A stretch of 64,000 nucleotides of DNA. Origin: Martinezella lusitana (GTDB lineage Bacteria > Pseudomonadota > Alphaproteobacteria > Rhizobiales > Rhizobiaceae). The stretch is from positions 62,001-126,000 of the forward strand of contig NZ_JACHBG010000015.1 of the NCBI RefSeq assembly GCF_014207095.1. Reading direction: 5' to 3'. Made by a program: the position numbers and the translations under genes. A model generated the notes under the pieces. The model did no database searches. It was not told the origin of the DNA and saw nothing but the letters and a program-made list of their open reading frames with translations. Below, piece after piece: positions 46,164-54,968 of the stretch (positions are counted from its first letter, which is position 1; each line of letters starts with the position of its first letter).

Positions 46164-47180
46164 TCAGATGAGTCCAGCTTCCGTCATCAGATCGGTGACC
46201 TTCTTGCTGTTCAGCTTCGAAGGCTCGACCTTGGGCGCCTGCAGGTCGGCGAGCGGCACCAGCTTCGGATTGGAAGCCTCGCCATTGCCGACGGCATATT
46301 CATAAGAGTTGCCATCACGCAGAACGGCCTGGCCACCCTTGCCGGTGATCCACTTCAGGAATGCCTGAGCTTCCTTCTGATGCTGGCTGGATGCGAGAAC
46401 GCCACCGCCGGAAATGCTGACGAAAGCGCCCGGATCCTGGTTCTTGAAATAGTGCAGCGCGACGTTCTTGCTGTTTTCACCGGTCTTGGCCTGATCGCCG
46501 AACCAGTAATAATGATAGATCACAGCACCCTCGACCTCACCGGCATTGACGGCCTTCATGGCAACGCTGTTGCCTTTGTAGGGGCTGGCGTTTTGCTTCA
46601 TCGCCTTCAGCCAGGCGCGGGTTGCATCCTCGCCCTTCAGTTCGAGAAGCGCGCTGACGATCGCCTGGAAATCGGCGCCGGCGGGCGATGCGCCCCAGCG
46701 GCCCTTCCACTTGGGATCGGCCAGATCGAGCAGCGACTTCGGCAGATCGGCTTCCTTCAGTTTGGTCTTGTCATAGGCGAAAACCGTGGAGCGGGCGGCA
46801 ACGCCGACCCAATTGCCATCGGCAGCCTTGAAGGTTTCCGGCACCTGAGCAAGCGTATCGGCATTGACCGGAGCGAAAAGCTTGTTGGCGTCGACCAGCG
46901 CCATGCCCGGCGAATTTTCCGTCAGATAGACGTCGGCGGGAGAAGCCGCGCCTTCCTGGACGATCTGGTTGGCGAACTGCATGTCGCCGCCGTTGCGGAT
47001 CGTGACCTTGATGCCCGTTTCCTTGGTGAAGCCATCTGCCCAAGCCTGCGTCAATGCCTCGTGCTGGGCGTTGTAAACGACAATGCCCTCGGATTCGGCG
47101 GCGTTCGCCATCATCGGAGCGACCACAAGACCTGCGGCAAGCGCCAGTGCGCTGGTGAGATGAGTAAAGGAAAAAGTCAT
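46164..47180 (-). CDS. Fe3+ ABC transporter periplasmic binding protein (FbpA/SfuA-like)
   Basis: 338 residues from the ATG at 47180, with AGAGGACC upstream. Signal peptide MTFSFTHLTSALALAAGLVV ends near ANAAES. The fold is the ferric-binding class: IVVYNAQHEALTQAWADGF, YLTENSPGMALV and VIYHYYWFGDQ with the paired tyrosines that coordinate iron. It hands ferric ion to the fused permease. A RirA-type box overlaps its promoter. Confidence 0.92.
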   Translation of the reverse strand: MTFSFTHLTSALALAAGLVVAPMMANAAESEGIVVYNAQHEALTQAWADGFTKETGIKVTIRNGGDMQFANQIVQEGAASPADVYLTENSPGMALVDANKLFAPVNADTLAQVPETFKAADGNWVGVAARSTVFAYDKTKLKEADLPKSLLDLADPKWKGRWGASPAGADFQAIVSALLELKGEDATRAWLKAMKQNASPYKGNSVAMKAVNAGEVEGAVIYHYYWFGDQAKTGENSKNVALHYFKNQDPGAFVSISGGGVLASSQHQKEAQAFLKWITGKGGQAVLRDGNSYEYAVGNGEASNPKLVPLADLQAPKVEPSKLNSKKVTDLMTEAGLI

Positions 47181-47227
47181 AGGTCCTCTCGCTTGAAAGT
47201 CGCCGCCTGCAGCGGCAATGGAATAGC

Positions 47228-47256
47228 CTATATTTTTCCTGACAATTATTTTCAAG
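47228..47256 (-). promoter_or_regulatory. Promoter of the iron transporter with an overlapping RirA-type iron box
   Basis: On the minus strand CTTGAA (complement of 47251-47256), a 17-base spacer and ATATAG (complement of 47228-47233) fit the rhizobial promoter form. The palindromic motif TGA-N9-TCA at 47240-47254 (TGACAATTATTTTCA) matches the iron-responsive operator bound by RirA and overlaps the -35 and spacer, so iron-replete repression is expected. Confidence 0.65.
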
Positions 47257-47298
47257 TTTACTTCGGCGCTTTGTTATCAAAAAAGTTTGAAAATGGAG

Positions 47299-48183
47299 TC
47301 AAGATTTCGCCGCGATCTCTGCGGCGAGGTCGAGCCACGCTTTACCGACGTGGGAGAGATAGCTGCCTCGCCGCCAAATCCACGCCATGTGCCACTGCAT
47401 TTCGGGCTCGACGACGAGTGCATGGCTGACGCCGGGACGTTGCCGCTGCTCAGCGATCAGCCGCGGCAGGAAACCCACTCCGAGGCCGGCTGCGACAAGC
47501 TCGACAATGAAATTGATCTGACTGGAGCGCGCGGCGATATCGGGCGCAAAGCCGGCAGAGCGGCAGGCATCCAAAATGATACCATTGAGTGCGAAGCCGG
47601 TCTCGAACAGGAGAAAGGCATTGTCCCTGAGGGCCGCCATCGGCACTCGTTCCTGTCCGGCGAGCGGATGGGACGAAGGCAGCAGCACATGCATCGGCTC
47701 GCGACGCACGGGCTGCGATTCGAAAACCTCAGGTACCGGCAGCAGCGAGGCGCCGAGATCGACCTCATCGGCGAGAACCATCTCTTCCAGCCGCTTCGCT
47801 CCCTGCTCCGCCAGCTTGATCTCGATACCCGGATAACGGCTGCGGAAGACGACGAATACCGGCGCGAACAACGCATCGTTGCCGATCGGCGGCAGGCCGA
47901 GCCGCAGGGTGCCGCGAGCAAGGCCGCTGAGGTCGGCAAGCTCGGCCAGAAGATCGTCGCGCCCGGCAAGCATCGCCACCGCCCGGCGATAGACTACCTC
48001 GCCGGCATCCGTCATCGTCGTGCGATGGCCGATGCGATTGAGCAGCGGCAGGCCAAGCTCATCCTCAAGCTGGCGCACGGCCTTGCTGACTGCAGATTGG
48101 GTCGTGAAGACCACCTTGGCGGCTTCCGAAAAGCCGCCCTGGCGCACCACCTCGACAAACGCTTTCAAGGTTCGAAGTTCCAT
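47299..48183 (-). CDS. LysR-family transcriptional regulator
   Basis: 294 residues from the ATG at 48183 (MELRTLKAF), chosen for the usual LysR opening; an ATG two codons earlier is also possible. The N-terminal HTH is FSEAAKVVFTTQSAVSKAVRQLE. The C-terminal part is the two-lobed effector domain. It is divergent from the cidA-like gene with a 17-bp palindrome between them, the pattern of a CidR-like regulator of a holin pair, which in Bacillus and Staphylococcus responds to acetate and overflow metabolism. Confidence 0.92.
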   Translation of the reverse strand: MELRTLKAFVEVVRQGGFSEAAKVVFTTQSAVSKAVRQLEDELGLPLLNRIGHRTTMTDAGEVVYRRAVAMLAGRDDLLAELADLSGLARGTLRLGLPPIGNDALFAPVFVVFRSRYPGIEIKLAEQGAKRLEEMVLADEVDLGASLLPVPEVFESQPVRREPMHVLLPSSHPLAGQERVPMAALRDNAFLLFETGFALNGIILDACRSAGFAPDIAARSSQINFIVELVAAGLGVGFLPRLIAEQRQRPGVSHALVVEPEMQWHMAWIWRRGSYLSHVGKAWLDLAAEIAAKS

Positions 48184-48201
48184 TCCCATTCCATACAGGA
48201 C

Positions 48202-48218
48202 TGATTTCAATGAAATCA
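48202..48218. promoter_or_regulatory. Palindromic LysR-type operator
   Basis: TGATTTC at 48202-48208 and GAAATCA at 48212-48218 form a perfect 7-bp inverted repeat with a 3-base centre, in the 99-base gap between the divergent lysR and cidA genes. It contains a T-N11-A core expected for LysR binding. Confidence 0.65.
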
Positions 48219-48282
48219 ATTCATTTTGTTCATGCGGACGAAGGGCTTATCTTCAGGCCATCCAATCTTTCCGAGCCTTCCC

Positions 48283-48690
48283 ATGCATATCGATCTGAAG
48301 AACCGTCCGAAATTGAGCCGTCTGGCCCAGATTGCCCTGCTTTTGGCCTTCTGGCAGGCCGGTGAAGCCATAGCGCGCCTCGCGCATCTACCCATTCCCG
48401 GCGCCATCATCGGCATGCTGCTGGTGCTGGCATTGTTTGCGAGCGGCACGATGAAGCTTGCAAGCATGCAGCGTGGCGCAGAGTGGTTTCTGGCCGAGAT
48501 GCTGCTGTTCTTCGTGCCTGCGGTATTGGCCGTGCTCGATCATGGCGAGTTCATCGGGCTCACCGGACTGAAGGTGCTTGCGGTCATTGCGGTCGGCACG
48601 GTGGTCGTCATGGGTGTCACAGCGCTTGCGATCGACATCGGCTATCGCCTGATGATGCGCCATGGAGCGGTCCGCCATGTCCACCATTGA
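48283..48690 (+). CDS. CidA/LrgA-family holin-like protein
   Basis: 135 residues from the ATG at 48283. A small membrane protein with four hydrophobic segments; the signature LPIPGAIIGMLLVLALF is the CidA/LrgA core. Members work with CidB/LrgB in murein-hydrolase control, programmed lysis or pyruvate transport. The protein ends with a His-containing basic tail (RHVHH). The partner gene overlaps its end by 14 bases. Confidence 0.92.
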   Translation: MHIDLKNRPKLSRLAQIALLLAFWQAGEAIARLAHLPIPGAIIGMLLVLALFASGTMKLASMQRGAEWFLAEMLLFFVPAVLAVLDHGEFIGLTGLKVLAVIAVGTVVVMGVTALAIDIGYRLMMRHGAVRHVHH

Positions 48691-49381
48691 AGCGATCGCA
48701 TCCGGCCTTTTCTGGCCACTTGCGACGATCGGCCTCTATTATCTTTCCAAGGCGCTTTATCGGCGTTGGCCTTCGCTGTGGCTGTCGCCGCTGGTTGCGG
48801 CGCCGGCGGTCCTGATCGTCGTCGCGCTCGTGCTGCATACGAGCTACCAGGACTATATGCATGACAGCCGCTGGCTGCTGGCGCTGCTCGGGCCGGCAAC
48901 GGTCGCCTTTGCCGTGCCGATCTACGAGAAGCGCGATCTCATCAAGCGCTACTGGCCGGTGCTGTTGTTTGGCGTTGCGGTCGGCAGCACCACGGCGATG
49001 CTCTCGGCCTGGTGGCTTGCCAGCCTTCTCGGCCTCGACGAAAGCCTGCGCCTCAGCCTGATGCCGCGCTCGATCAGTACGCCTTTCGCCATGGTGGTGT
49101 CGGGCGATATCGGCGGCGTGCCCAACTTGACCGCCGTCTTCGTCGTCGTCACCGGCCTCTTCGGCGCCGTCGTCGGGCAGACGCTGCTGCGGCTCCTGCC
49201 GTTGCGATCGGGCATTGCCCGCGGGGCCTTGTTCGGCATGGGCGCTCACGGCGTCGGCGTCGCCAAGGCCCATGAGATCGGCCGCGAGGAAGGATCGATC
49301 GCCGGGCTAGTCATGGTCTTGGTGGGATTGACGAATGTGTTGGCGGCACCGCTGATCGCCTGGCTCATGCACTCATTATGA
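48677..49381 (+). CDS. CidB/LrgB-family membrane protein
   Basis: 234 residues from the ATG at 48677, which has GGAGCGG upstream inside the cidA-like gene. About seven membrane segments; the family motifs LMPRSISTPFAM and HGVGVAKAHEIG are present. It is the partner of the CidA/LrgA protein, with translational coupling by a 14-base overlap. A perfect terminator follows 5 bases after the stop codon. Confidence 0.93.
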   Translation: MSTIEAIASGLFWPLATIGLYYLSKALYRRWPSLWLSPLVAAPAVLIVVALVLHTSYQDYMHDSRWLLALLGPATVAFAVPIYEKRDLIKRYWPVLLFGVAVGSTTAMLSAWWLASLLGLDESLRLSLMPRSISTPFAMVVSGDIGGVPNLTAVFVVVTGLFGAVVGQTLLRLLPLRSGIARGALFGMGAHGVGVAKAHEIGREEGSIAGLVMVLVGLTNVLAAPLIAWLMHSL

Positions 49382-49385
49382 ACGA

Positions 49386-49419
49386 AAAGGGCCGCGGCAC
49401 TCTCATGCCGCGGCCCTTT
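49386..49419. terminator. Bidirectional terminator between cidB-like and MFS genes
   Basis: AAAGGGCCGCGGCA at 49386-49399 and TGCCGCGGCCCTTT at 49406-49419 pair perfectly over 14 bp with a 6-base loop. A-run and T-run flanks make it work for both convergent genes. Confidence 0.85.
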
Positions 49420-49437
49420 CAGATCCCAAAATCCGCC

Positions 49438-50775
49438 TCAAGTATCGCGCGTTTCCAGCGTCTTGCTGAAGAAAATCGCGACCAGCGTGCAGATGACACC
49501 CGACAGCAGGTAGAGGCTGGTATAGACGAGCCCGAACTGGCTGGAGAGGGCAAGCGCCACAAATGGCGCGAAGCCGGCACCGATCAGCCACGACAGATCC
49601 GACACCAGGGCCGAACCGCTATAGCGATAGTGCTGGGTGAAGCGCGAAGCGCTGGCGCCAGCTGCCTGGCCGAAGGAAAGGCCGAGGAGCGTGAAGCCGA
49701 GAACCACGTAGATGTGGCGACCGGTCGCTCCGCCATCGAGCAGCCAGGGTGCGACGAAGGCAAAGCAGGCGATCAGCACCGCGCCGATGGCGAGCTGATT
49801 GCGGCGGCCGATCCGGTCGGCCAGCATGCCTGAACAGATGATGGCGAGAATGCCGCAGATCGCGCCGAGGAATTCCATCAGCAGGAACGAAGCGGGCGTC
49901 TGCTCGCTATAGAGTGTTGCCCAGCTAAGCGGGAAAACCGTAACGAGATGGAAGGTTGCAAAGCTTGCGAGCGGCACGAAGGCACCGATCAGTACGTCCC
50001 GGCCGTGCACGCGCAACAGCTCCGTCATCTTCACCGGCTCAAGCTCATGACGCTCCAGAAGCGTGCCGAACTCCTCGGTGGCGACGAGGCGCAGGCGGGC
50101 AAAAAGCGCCACGACATTGACGGCGAAGGCGCAGAAGAACGGATAACGCCAGCCCCAATCGAGGAAGTCCGCCGTGTTGAGGCTCGTGACGAAATAGGCA
50201 AACAGGGCGCTTGCCAGCATGAAGCCGATCGGGGCACCGAGCTGCGGGATCATCGCGTACCAGCCGCGGCGATTGGTCGGGGCGTTGAGCGCGAGGAGCG
50301 AGGCCAAGCCATCCCAGGCGCCGCCGAGCGCAAGGCCCTGGCCGATGCGGAAAAGCGCGAGCAGGACGATCGCATAAACGCCGACTTCGGAGTAGCCGGG
50401 CAGGAAGCTCATCGCCGCGGTAGAGCCGCCGAGCAGGAAGAGCGCGATGGTGAGTTTGACGCCGCGGCCGTACCGACGGTCGATCGCCATGAAGATGAAC
50501 GAGCCGATGGGGCGGGCGATGAATGCAAGCGCGAACACCAGGAAGGATAGCAGTGTTCCATGCAGCGGGTCAGCAAAGGGGAACATCAGCTTCGGGAAGA
50601 CCAGAACCGAAGCGATAGCATAAACGAAGAAATCGAAAAACTCGGACGTGCGACCAATGATCACGCCGATGGCGATATTGCCGGGTGCGACGGAGCCGCC
50701 GGCATGCATGCTGCGGGCATCGCTTTCAAGCGTTGAAGATGTTGGGTTTAGTGTTTCATGAGTCACGCTGACCAT
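49438..50775 (-). CDS. MFS transporter, metabolite:H+ symporter (MHS) type
   Basis: 445 residues with about twelve membrane helices. The opening IAIGVIIGRTSEFFDFFVYA with its acidic residue, and ARPIGSFIFMAIDRRYGRG between helices 2 and 3, are hallmarks of the MHS family (citrate, ketoglutarate, proline/betaine, shikimate carriers). Central QGLALGGAWDG is also typical. GGGAGG precedes the ATG. Substrate unknown. A palindrome upstream (50832-50846) suggests specific control. Confidence 0.9.
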   Translation of the reverse strand: MVSVTHETLNPTSSTLESDARSMHAGGSVAPGNIAIGVIIGRTSEFFDFFVYAIASVLVFPKLMFPFADPLHGTLLSFLVFALAFIARPIGSFIFMAIDRRYGRGVKLTIALFLLGGSTAAMSFLPGYSEVGVYAIVLLALFRIGQGLALGGAWDGLASLLALNAPTNRRGWYAMIPQLGAPIGFMLASALFAYFVTSLNTADFLDWGWRYPFFCAFAVNVVALFARLRLVATEEFGTLLERHELEPVKMTELLRVHGRDVLIGAFVPLASFATFHLVTVFPLSWATLYSEQTPASFLLMEFLGAICGILAIICSGMLADRIGRRNQLAIGAVLIACFAFVAPWLLDGGATGRHIYVVLGFTLLGLSFGQAAGASASRFTQHYRYSGSALVSDLSWLIGAGFAPFVALALSSQFGLVYTSLYLLSGVICTLVAIFFSKTLETRDT

Positions 50776-50831
50776 GTAGGGAGCCTCCCTCTCCGTGCAC
50801 GAGTTCCTCCACGAATTCGTGCATAATCAAA

Positions 50832-50846
50832 ATGTTTATCAAACAT
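50832..50846. promoter_or_regulatory. Palindromic operator candidate upstream of the MFS gene
   Basis: ATGTTT and AAACAT flank a 3-base centre ATC as a perfect inverted repeat, 57 bases before the MFS start codon and in an AT-rich promoter-like stretch. The regulator is not in the adjacent genes. Confidence 0.5.
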
Positions 50847-51006
50847 GCGAACATATCAAGTGTCAGACATGAAATAATTCGCAAATTAGCCATCAAAGCC
50901 GGCGTTTGCCGCCGCCGTCGGCACCGTGCGCGCATCGGGAAAAGACTGCTGGTGGCCATTTGTTCCGATCCGGGTATATTAGCCCTCATAAAAGCGAATG
51001 ATCGAC

Positions 51007-51037
51007 GGAAAACCTTCTGGATTTTGCTAGGTTTTCC
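51007..51037. promoter_or_regulatory. Inverted repeat upstream of cyoA
   Basis: GGAAAACCT (51007-51015) and AGGTTTTCC (51029-51037) are perfect 9-bp arms around a 13-base centre, 129 bases before cyoA. It could be a regulator site or a leader hairpin of the cyo transcript. No match to FNR, ArcA or PhoB boxes is seen. Confidence 0.45.
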
Positions 51038-51165
51038 CGATAGGTGGGACCGCTTTCCATACCGCATTGCACGCGCGCTTGCTGCGGTGCGACGAAACAC
51101 CTCATATCGTTCATGACCGCCGTCCTTTAGTCGCGGTAGGGTCGAAACAAAAAGAGCTTTAAGAC

Positions 51166-52284
51166 GTGCTAAGACTATCCAAGATTTTCAGCCGTTTGTC
51201 CGTTATCCCATTGTTCTTGCTGCTATCCGGCTGCAATTTGGTGGTGATGGATCCCTCCGGCGATATCGCTATGCAGCAGCGGGACCTCATCATCATTTCG
51301 GTCGTGCTGATGCTCATCATCATCATTCCGGTGATCTTCCTGACGCTGTATTTCGCCTGGAAATACCGCCAGTCCAACAAGGAAGCGACCTACGAGCCGG
51401 AGTGGCATCATTCGACGCGTCTGGAGCTGGTCATCTGGTCCGCTCCGCTGGCCATCATCATCGCGCTCGGCGCCGTGACCTGGATTAGCACCCATCAGCT
51501 CGACCCCTATCGTCCTCTCGACCGTATCGCTGCCGACAAGCCGCTCAGCGCCGATGTGAAGCCGCTGACCGTCGAAGTGGTCGCGCTCGACTGGAAGTGG
51601 CTCTTCTTCTACCCGGAATACGGCATTGCCACCATCAACGAGATGGCCGCTCCGGTCGACCGCCCGATCAACTTCAAGATCACAGCATCCGCGGTGATGA
51701 ATTCCTTCTTCATCCCGGCACTGGCCGGCCAGATCTACGCCATGCCCGGCATGGAGACCAAGCTGCACGCCGTCATCAACCATCCGGGCGAATTCCAGGG
51801 CCTGTCCGCCAACTATAGCGGCGCCGGCTTCTCGCACATGCGCTTCAAGTTCCATGGCGTGAACCAGGCCGATTTCGACCAGTGGATCCAGAAGGCCAAG
51901 AGCCAGGGCACGAAGCTCGGCCGTCCGGAATACCTCGCTCTCGCCAAGCCGAGCGAACGCGAGCCGGTGCGCTACTTCAACGCCGTCGACGATGGTCTCT
52001 ACAATGCCATCCTCAACATGTGCGCCGATCCGAGCAAAATGTGCATGAGCGAAATGATGCATATCGATGCCAAGGGCGGCGGCGGCAAGGAAAGCCACGA
52101 AAACCGCGAGCGTCTGATCTACGACAGTCGCGATGTCGGCCCGGCCTCAGTCACTCCCGTCAAGGCCGAGGGCGGCGCCGGCCACACCATGCAGCACGGA
52201 GACAATTCGATGCAGGGCATGGATATGGGCAACGGCTCTTCTTCCGATTCGTCGACCGGTTCGGCGCAGCACCAGGGTCATTGA
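51166..52284 (+). CDS. cyoA: Cytochrome bo3 ubiquinol oxidase subunit II
   Basis: 372 residues. A lipoprotein signal ends at LLLSGC, and two membrane helices follow, then the periplasmic cupredoxin domain. The CuA ligands of cytochrome c oxidases are missing: the region reads SANYSGAGFSHMRF with no Cys, so this is a quinol oxidase. It anchors the complex at the periplasmic side. The C-terminal 35 residues are rich in Met and His (HTMQHGDNSMQGMDMG and a QHQGH end), which is longer than in E. coli CyoA and could bind metal. First gene of cyoABCD. Confidence 0.96.
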   Translation: MLRLSKIFSRLSVIPLFLLLSGCNLVVMDPSGDIAMQQRDLIIISVVLMLIIIIPVIFLTLYFAWKYRQSNKEATYEPEWHHSTRLELVIWSAPLAIIIALGAVTWISTHQLDPYRPLDRIAADKPLSADVKPLTVEVVALDWKWLFFYPEYGIATINEMAAPVDRPINFKITASAVMNSFFIPALAGQIYAMPGMETKLHAVINHPGEFQGLSANYSGAGFSHMRFKFHGVNQADFDQWIQKAKSQGTKLGRPEYLALAKPSEREPVRYFNAVDDGLYNAILNMCADPSKMCMSEMMHIDAKGGGGKESHENRERLIYDSRDVGPASVTPVKAEGGAGHTMQHGDNSMQGMDMGNGSSSDSSTGSAQHQGH

Positions 52285-52330
52285 TCCGGTGCGCTTAGTA
52301 ACAAGACATTTATAAGGACAGAGGCAATCC

Positions 52331-54334
52331 ATGTTTTCCAACCCGGACCTCTATAAATTCATCTTCGGTCGGCTGACGCTCGATCAGATCCCGTATCACG
52401 AGCCGATCCTCGTCGCGACCTTCACTGCCGTCGCACTGGGCGGCATCGCTCTGCTCGCCCTGCTGACCTACTTCCGCGTATGGGGCTATCTCTGGAAAGA
52501 GTGGCTCACCAGCATCGACCACAAGAAGATCGGCATCATGTATATCGTGCTGGCGCTGATCATGCTGCTGCGCGGCTTCTCCGACGCGCTGATGATGCGC
52601 CTTCAGCAAGCGATCGCCTTCAACGGTTCCGAAGGCTATCTGCCGCCGCATCACTACGACCAGGTTTTCACAGCCCACGGCGTCATCATGATCTTCTTCG
52701 TGGCGATGCCTTTCGTGACCGGTCTGATGAACCTCGTCGTGCCGTTGCAGATCGGCGCACGCGACGTCTCCTTCCCGTTCCTGAACAACTTCTCGTTCTG
52801 GATGACGACGGCAGGCGCGATCGTGATCATGATCTCGCTCTTCATCGGCGAATTCGCAAAGACCGGCTGGCTGGCCTATCCGCCGCTTTCCGGCATTGCC
52901 TATAGTCCCGATGTCGGCGTCGACTATTATATTTGGGGCCTGCAGGTCGCGGGTATCGGAACGACGCTTTCGGGCATCAACCTGATCGCCACCATCGTCA
53001 AGATGCGCGCCCCGGGCATGACCTTCATGAAGATGCCGGTGTTCACCTGGACCTCGCTCTGCACCAACATCCTGATCGTTGCATCCTTCCCGATCCTGAC
53101 CGCAACGCTCGCCCTTTTGACCCTTGATCGCTACGCCGGCACGAACTTCTTCACGAACGACCTCGGCGGCAATCCGATGATGTATGTCAACCTCATCTGG
53201 ATCTGGGGCCACCCGGAAGTTTACATCCTGATCCTGCCGGCCTTCGGCGTGTTCTCCGAAGTCGTCGCCACCTTCTGCGGCAAGCGCCTCTTCGGTTACG
53301 CCTCGATGGTTTACGCCACCTGCGTAATTATGATCCTCTCCTACCTCGTCTGGCTGCACCACTTCTTCACGATGGGCTCGGGCGCCAGCGTCAACTCCTT
53401 CTTCGGCATCACGACGATGATCATCTCGATCCCGACGGGTGCGAAGCTCTTCAACTGGCTGTTCACGATGTACCACGGCCGCATCCGCTACGAAGTGCCG
53501 ATGCTGTGGACAGTCGGCTTCATGGTGACCTTCACCATCGGCGGCATGACCGGCGTGATGCTGGCAATTCCGCCGGCCGACTTCGTGTTGCACAACTCGC
53601 TGTTCCTGATCGCCCACTTCCATAACGTGATCATCGGCGGCGTGCTCTTCGGCATGTTCGCGGGCGTCAACTACTGGTTCCCGAAGGCCTTTGGCTTCAA
53701 GCTCGACCCGTTCTGGGGCAAGATGAGCTTCTGGTTCTGGCAGATCGGCTTCTGGTTCGCCTTCATGCCGCTCTACATCCTCGGCCTGATGGGCGTTACC
53801 CGTCGTGTCAACCAGTTCGATGACCCGTCGCTGCAGATCTGGTTTGTGATCGCCGCGGTCGGCGCCGTCATGATCGCCATCGGCATCGCATGCTTCCTCA
53901 TCCAGCTCGTCGTCAGCTTCATGAAGCGCGAAGAGCTGCGCGACCACACCGGTGACCCCTGGAACGGCCGTACGCTGGAATGGTCGACCTCGTCGCCGCC
54001 GCCGGCCTACAACTTCGCCTTCACGCCGATCGTCTACGATCACGACGCGTGGTGGGACATGAAGAACCGTGGCTACGTCAGGCCGACCGAAGGCTTCATT
54101 CCGATCCATATGCCGAAGAACACCGGCACCGGCGTCATCCTCGGCGTCCTCTCGATCGGCTTTGCATTCGGGATGATCTGGTACATGTGGTGGCTCGCCG
54201 CCATCACCTTCGTCGCGATGATCGCCATCACGATCGGCCATACCTTCAACTACAAGCGTGACTACCACATTCCCGCCGACGAGGTCGTAAAGACCGAGAA
54301 CGAGCGTACGAAGCAGCTGGCAGGACAGGTGTAA
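52331..54334 (+). CDS. cyoB: Cytochrome bo3 ubiquinol oxidase subunit I
   Basis: 667 residues, with 15 expected membrane helices. It carries the catalytic haem-copper centre: haem b ligands in the FTAHGVIMIFF and HFHNVIIGG regions, CuB and cross-linked Tyr in WGHPEVYILILPAFG, and the His pair in LVWLHHFFTMG. It reduces oxygen to water with quinol electrons and pumps protons. 46 bases after cyoA. Confidence 0.98.
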   Translation: MFSNPDLYKFIFGRLTLDQIPYHEPILVATFTAVALGGIALLALLTYFRVWGYLWKEWLTSIDHKKIGIMYIVLALIMLLRGFSDALMMRLQQAIAFNGSEGYLPPHHYDQVFTAHGVIMIFFVAMPFVTGLMNLVVPLQIGARDVSFPFLNNFSFWMTTAGAIVIMISLFIGEFAKTGWLAYPPLSGIAYSPDVGVDYYIWGLQVAGIGTTLSGINLIATIVKMRAPGMTFMKMPVFTWTSLCTNILIVASFPILTATLALLTLDRYAGTNFFTNDLGGNPMMYVNLIWIWGHPEVYILILPAFGVFSEVVATFCGKRLFGYASMVYATCVIMILSYLVWLHHFFTMGSGASVNSFFGITTMIISIPTGAKLFNWLFTMYHGRIRYEVPMLWTVGFMVTFTIGGMTGVMLAIPPADFVLHNSLFLIAHFHNVIIGGVLFGMFAGVNYWFPKAFGFKLDPFWGKMSFWFWQIGFWFAFMPLYILGLMGVTRRVNQFDDPSLQIWFVIAAVGAVMIAIGIACFLIQLVVSFMKREELRDHTGDPWNGRTLEWSTSSPPPAYNFAFTPIVYDHDAWWDMKNRGYVRPTEGFIPIHMPKNTGTGVILGVLSIGFAFGMIWYMWWLAAITFVAMIAITIGHTFNYKRDYHIPADEVVKTENERTKQLAGQV

Positions 54335-54338
54335 GACG

Positions 54339-54968
54339 ATGACGACCCATACCGCAAAGGCTCCCATGGACGGCGAAACACCCGCCTTCTATCTGAAGGA
54401 GGAGCATCACCCGGAAGGCAGCACCATGCTGGGCTTCTGGATTTACATCATGAGCGACTGCCTGATCTTCGCAGTCCTCTTCGCCACCTTCGCCGTGCTC
54501 GGCCACAGCTATGCGGCCGGTCCTTCCCCGGCCGACCTGTTCGAGCTGCCGCTCGTCGCCCTCAACACGGCGATGCTGCTCTTCTCCTCCATCACCTATG
54601 GCTTCGCAATGCTGGCGATGGAAAAGAACAACAAGTCGGGCACGCTGATGTGGCTGACGATCACGGGCATCTTCGGCGCCCTGTTCATCTTCTTCGAACT
54701 CTATGAGTTCTACCACCTGATCCTCGACGGCGCCGGCCCACAACGCAGCGCCTTCCTGTCGGCCTTCTTCACGCTGGTCGGCACGCACGGCCTGCACGTC
54801 ACCACCGGTATCGTCTGGCTGATCACGCTGATGGTGCAGGTTGGCCGCTACGGCCTGATCGCCGAAAACAAGCGTCGCCTGATGTGCCTGTCGATGTTCT
54901 GGCACTTCCTCGACGTCGTCTGGATCGGCGTGTTTTCCCTCGTCTACCTCATGGGAGTTCTCGGATGA
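54339..54968 (+). CDS. cyoC: Cytochrome bo3 ubiquinol oxidase subunit III
   Basis: 209 residues, five membrane helices. The family features TMLGFWIYIMSDCLIFAVLF, FELYEFYHLILDGAGPQRSAF and GTHGLHVTTGI, with the helix-buried Glu and His, are intact. It stabilises the proton entry side of subunit I. Starts 4 bases after cyoB and overlaps cyoD by 4 bases. Confidence 0.97.
   Translation: MTTHTAKAPMDGETPAFYLKEEHHPEGSTMLGFWIYIMSDCLIFAVLFATFAVLGHSYAAGPSPADLFELPLVALNTAMLLFSSITYGFAMLAMEKNNKSGTLMWLTITGIFGALFIFFELYEFYHLILDGAGPQRSAFLSAFFTLVGTHGLHVTTGIVWLITLMVQVGRYGLIAENKRRLMCLSMFWHFLDVVWIGVFSLVYLMGVLG

Larger units (their letters stand above)
50776..51165. other. Divergent regulatory region between MFS gene and cyoA
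   Basis: This 390-base gap holds no convincing gene. Near the MFS start there is an inverted repeat TGCACGA/TCGTGCA (50796-50823) and a perfect palindrome at 50832-50846. The middle is AT-rich. Closer to cyoA there is a 9-bp-arm inverted repeat at 51007-51037. The promoters for both genes should lie here. Confidence 0.6.

Noticed and set aside
52310..54367. Minus-strand open frame of 685 codons
   Set aside because: It is antisense to cyoB. It is rich in Asp, His and Glu as expected for the reverse complement of membrane-helix codons.
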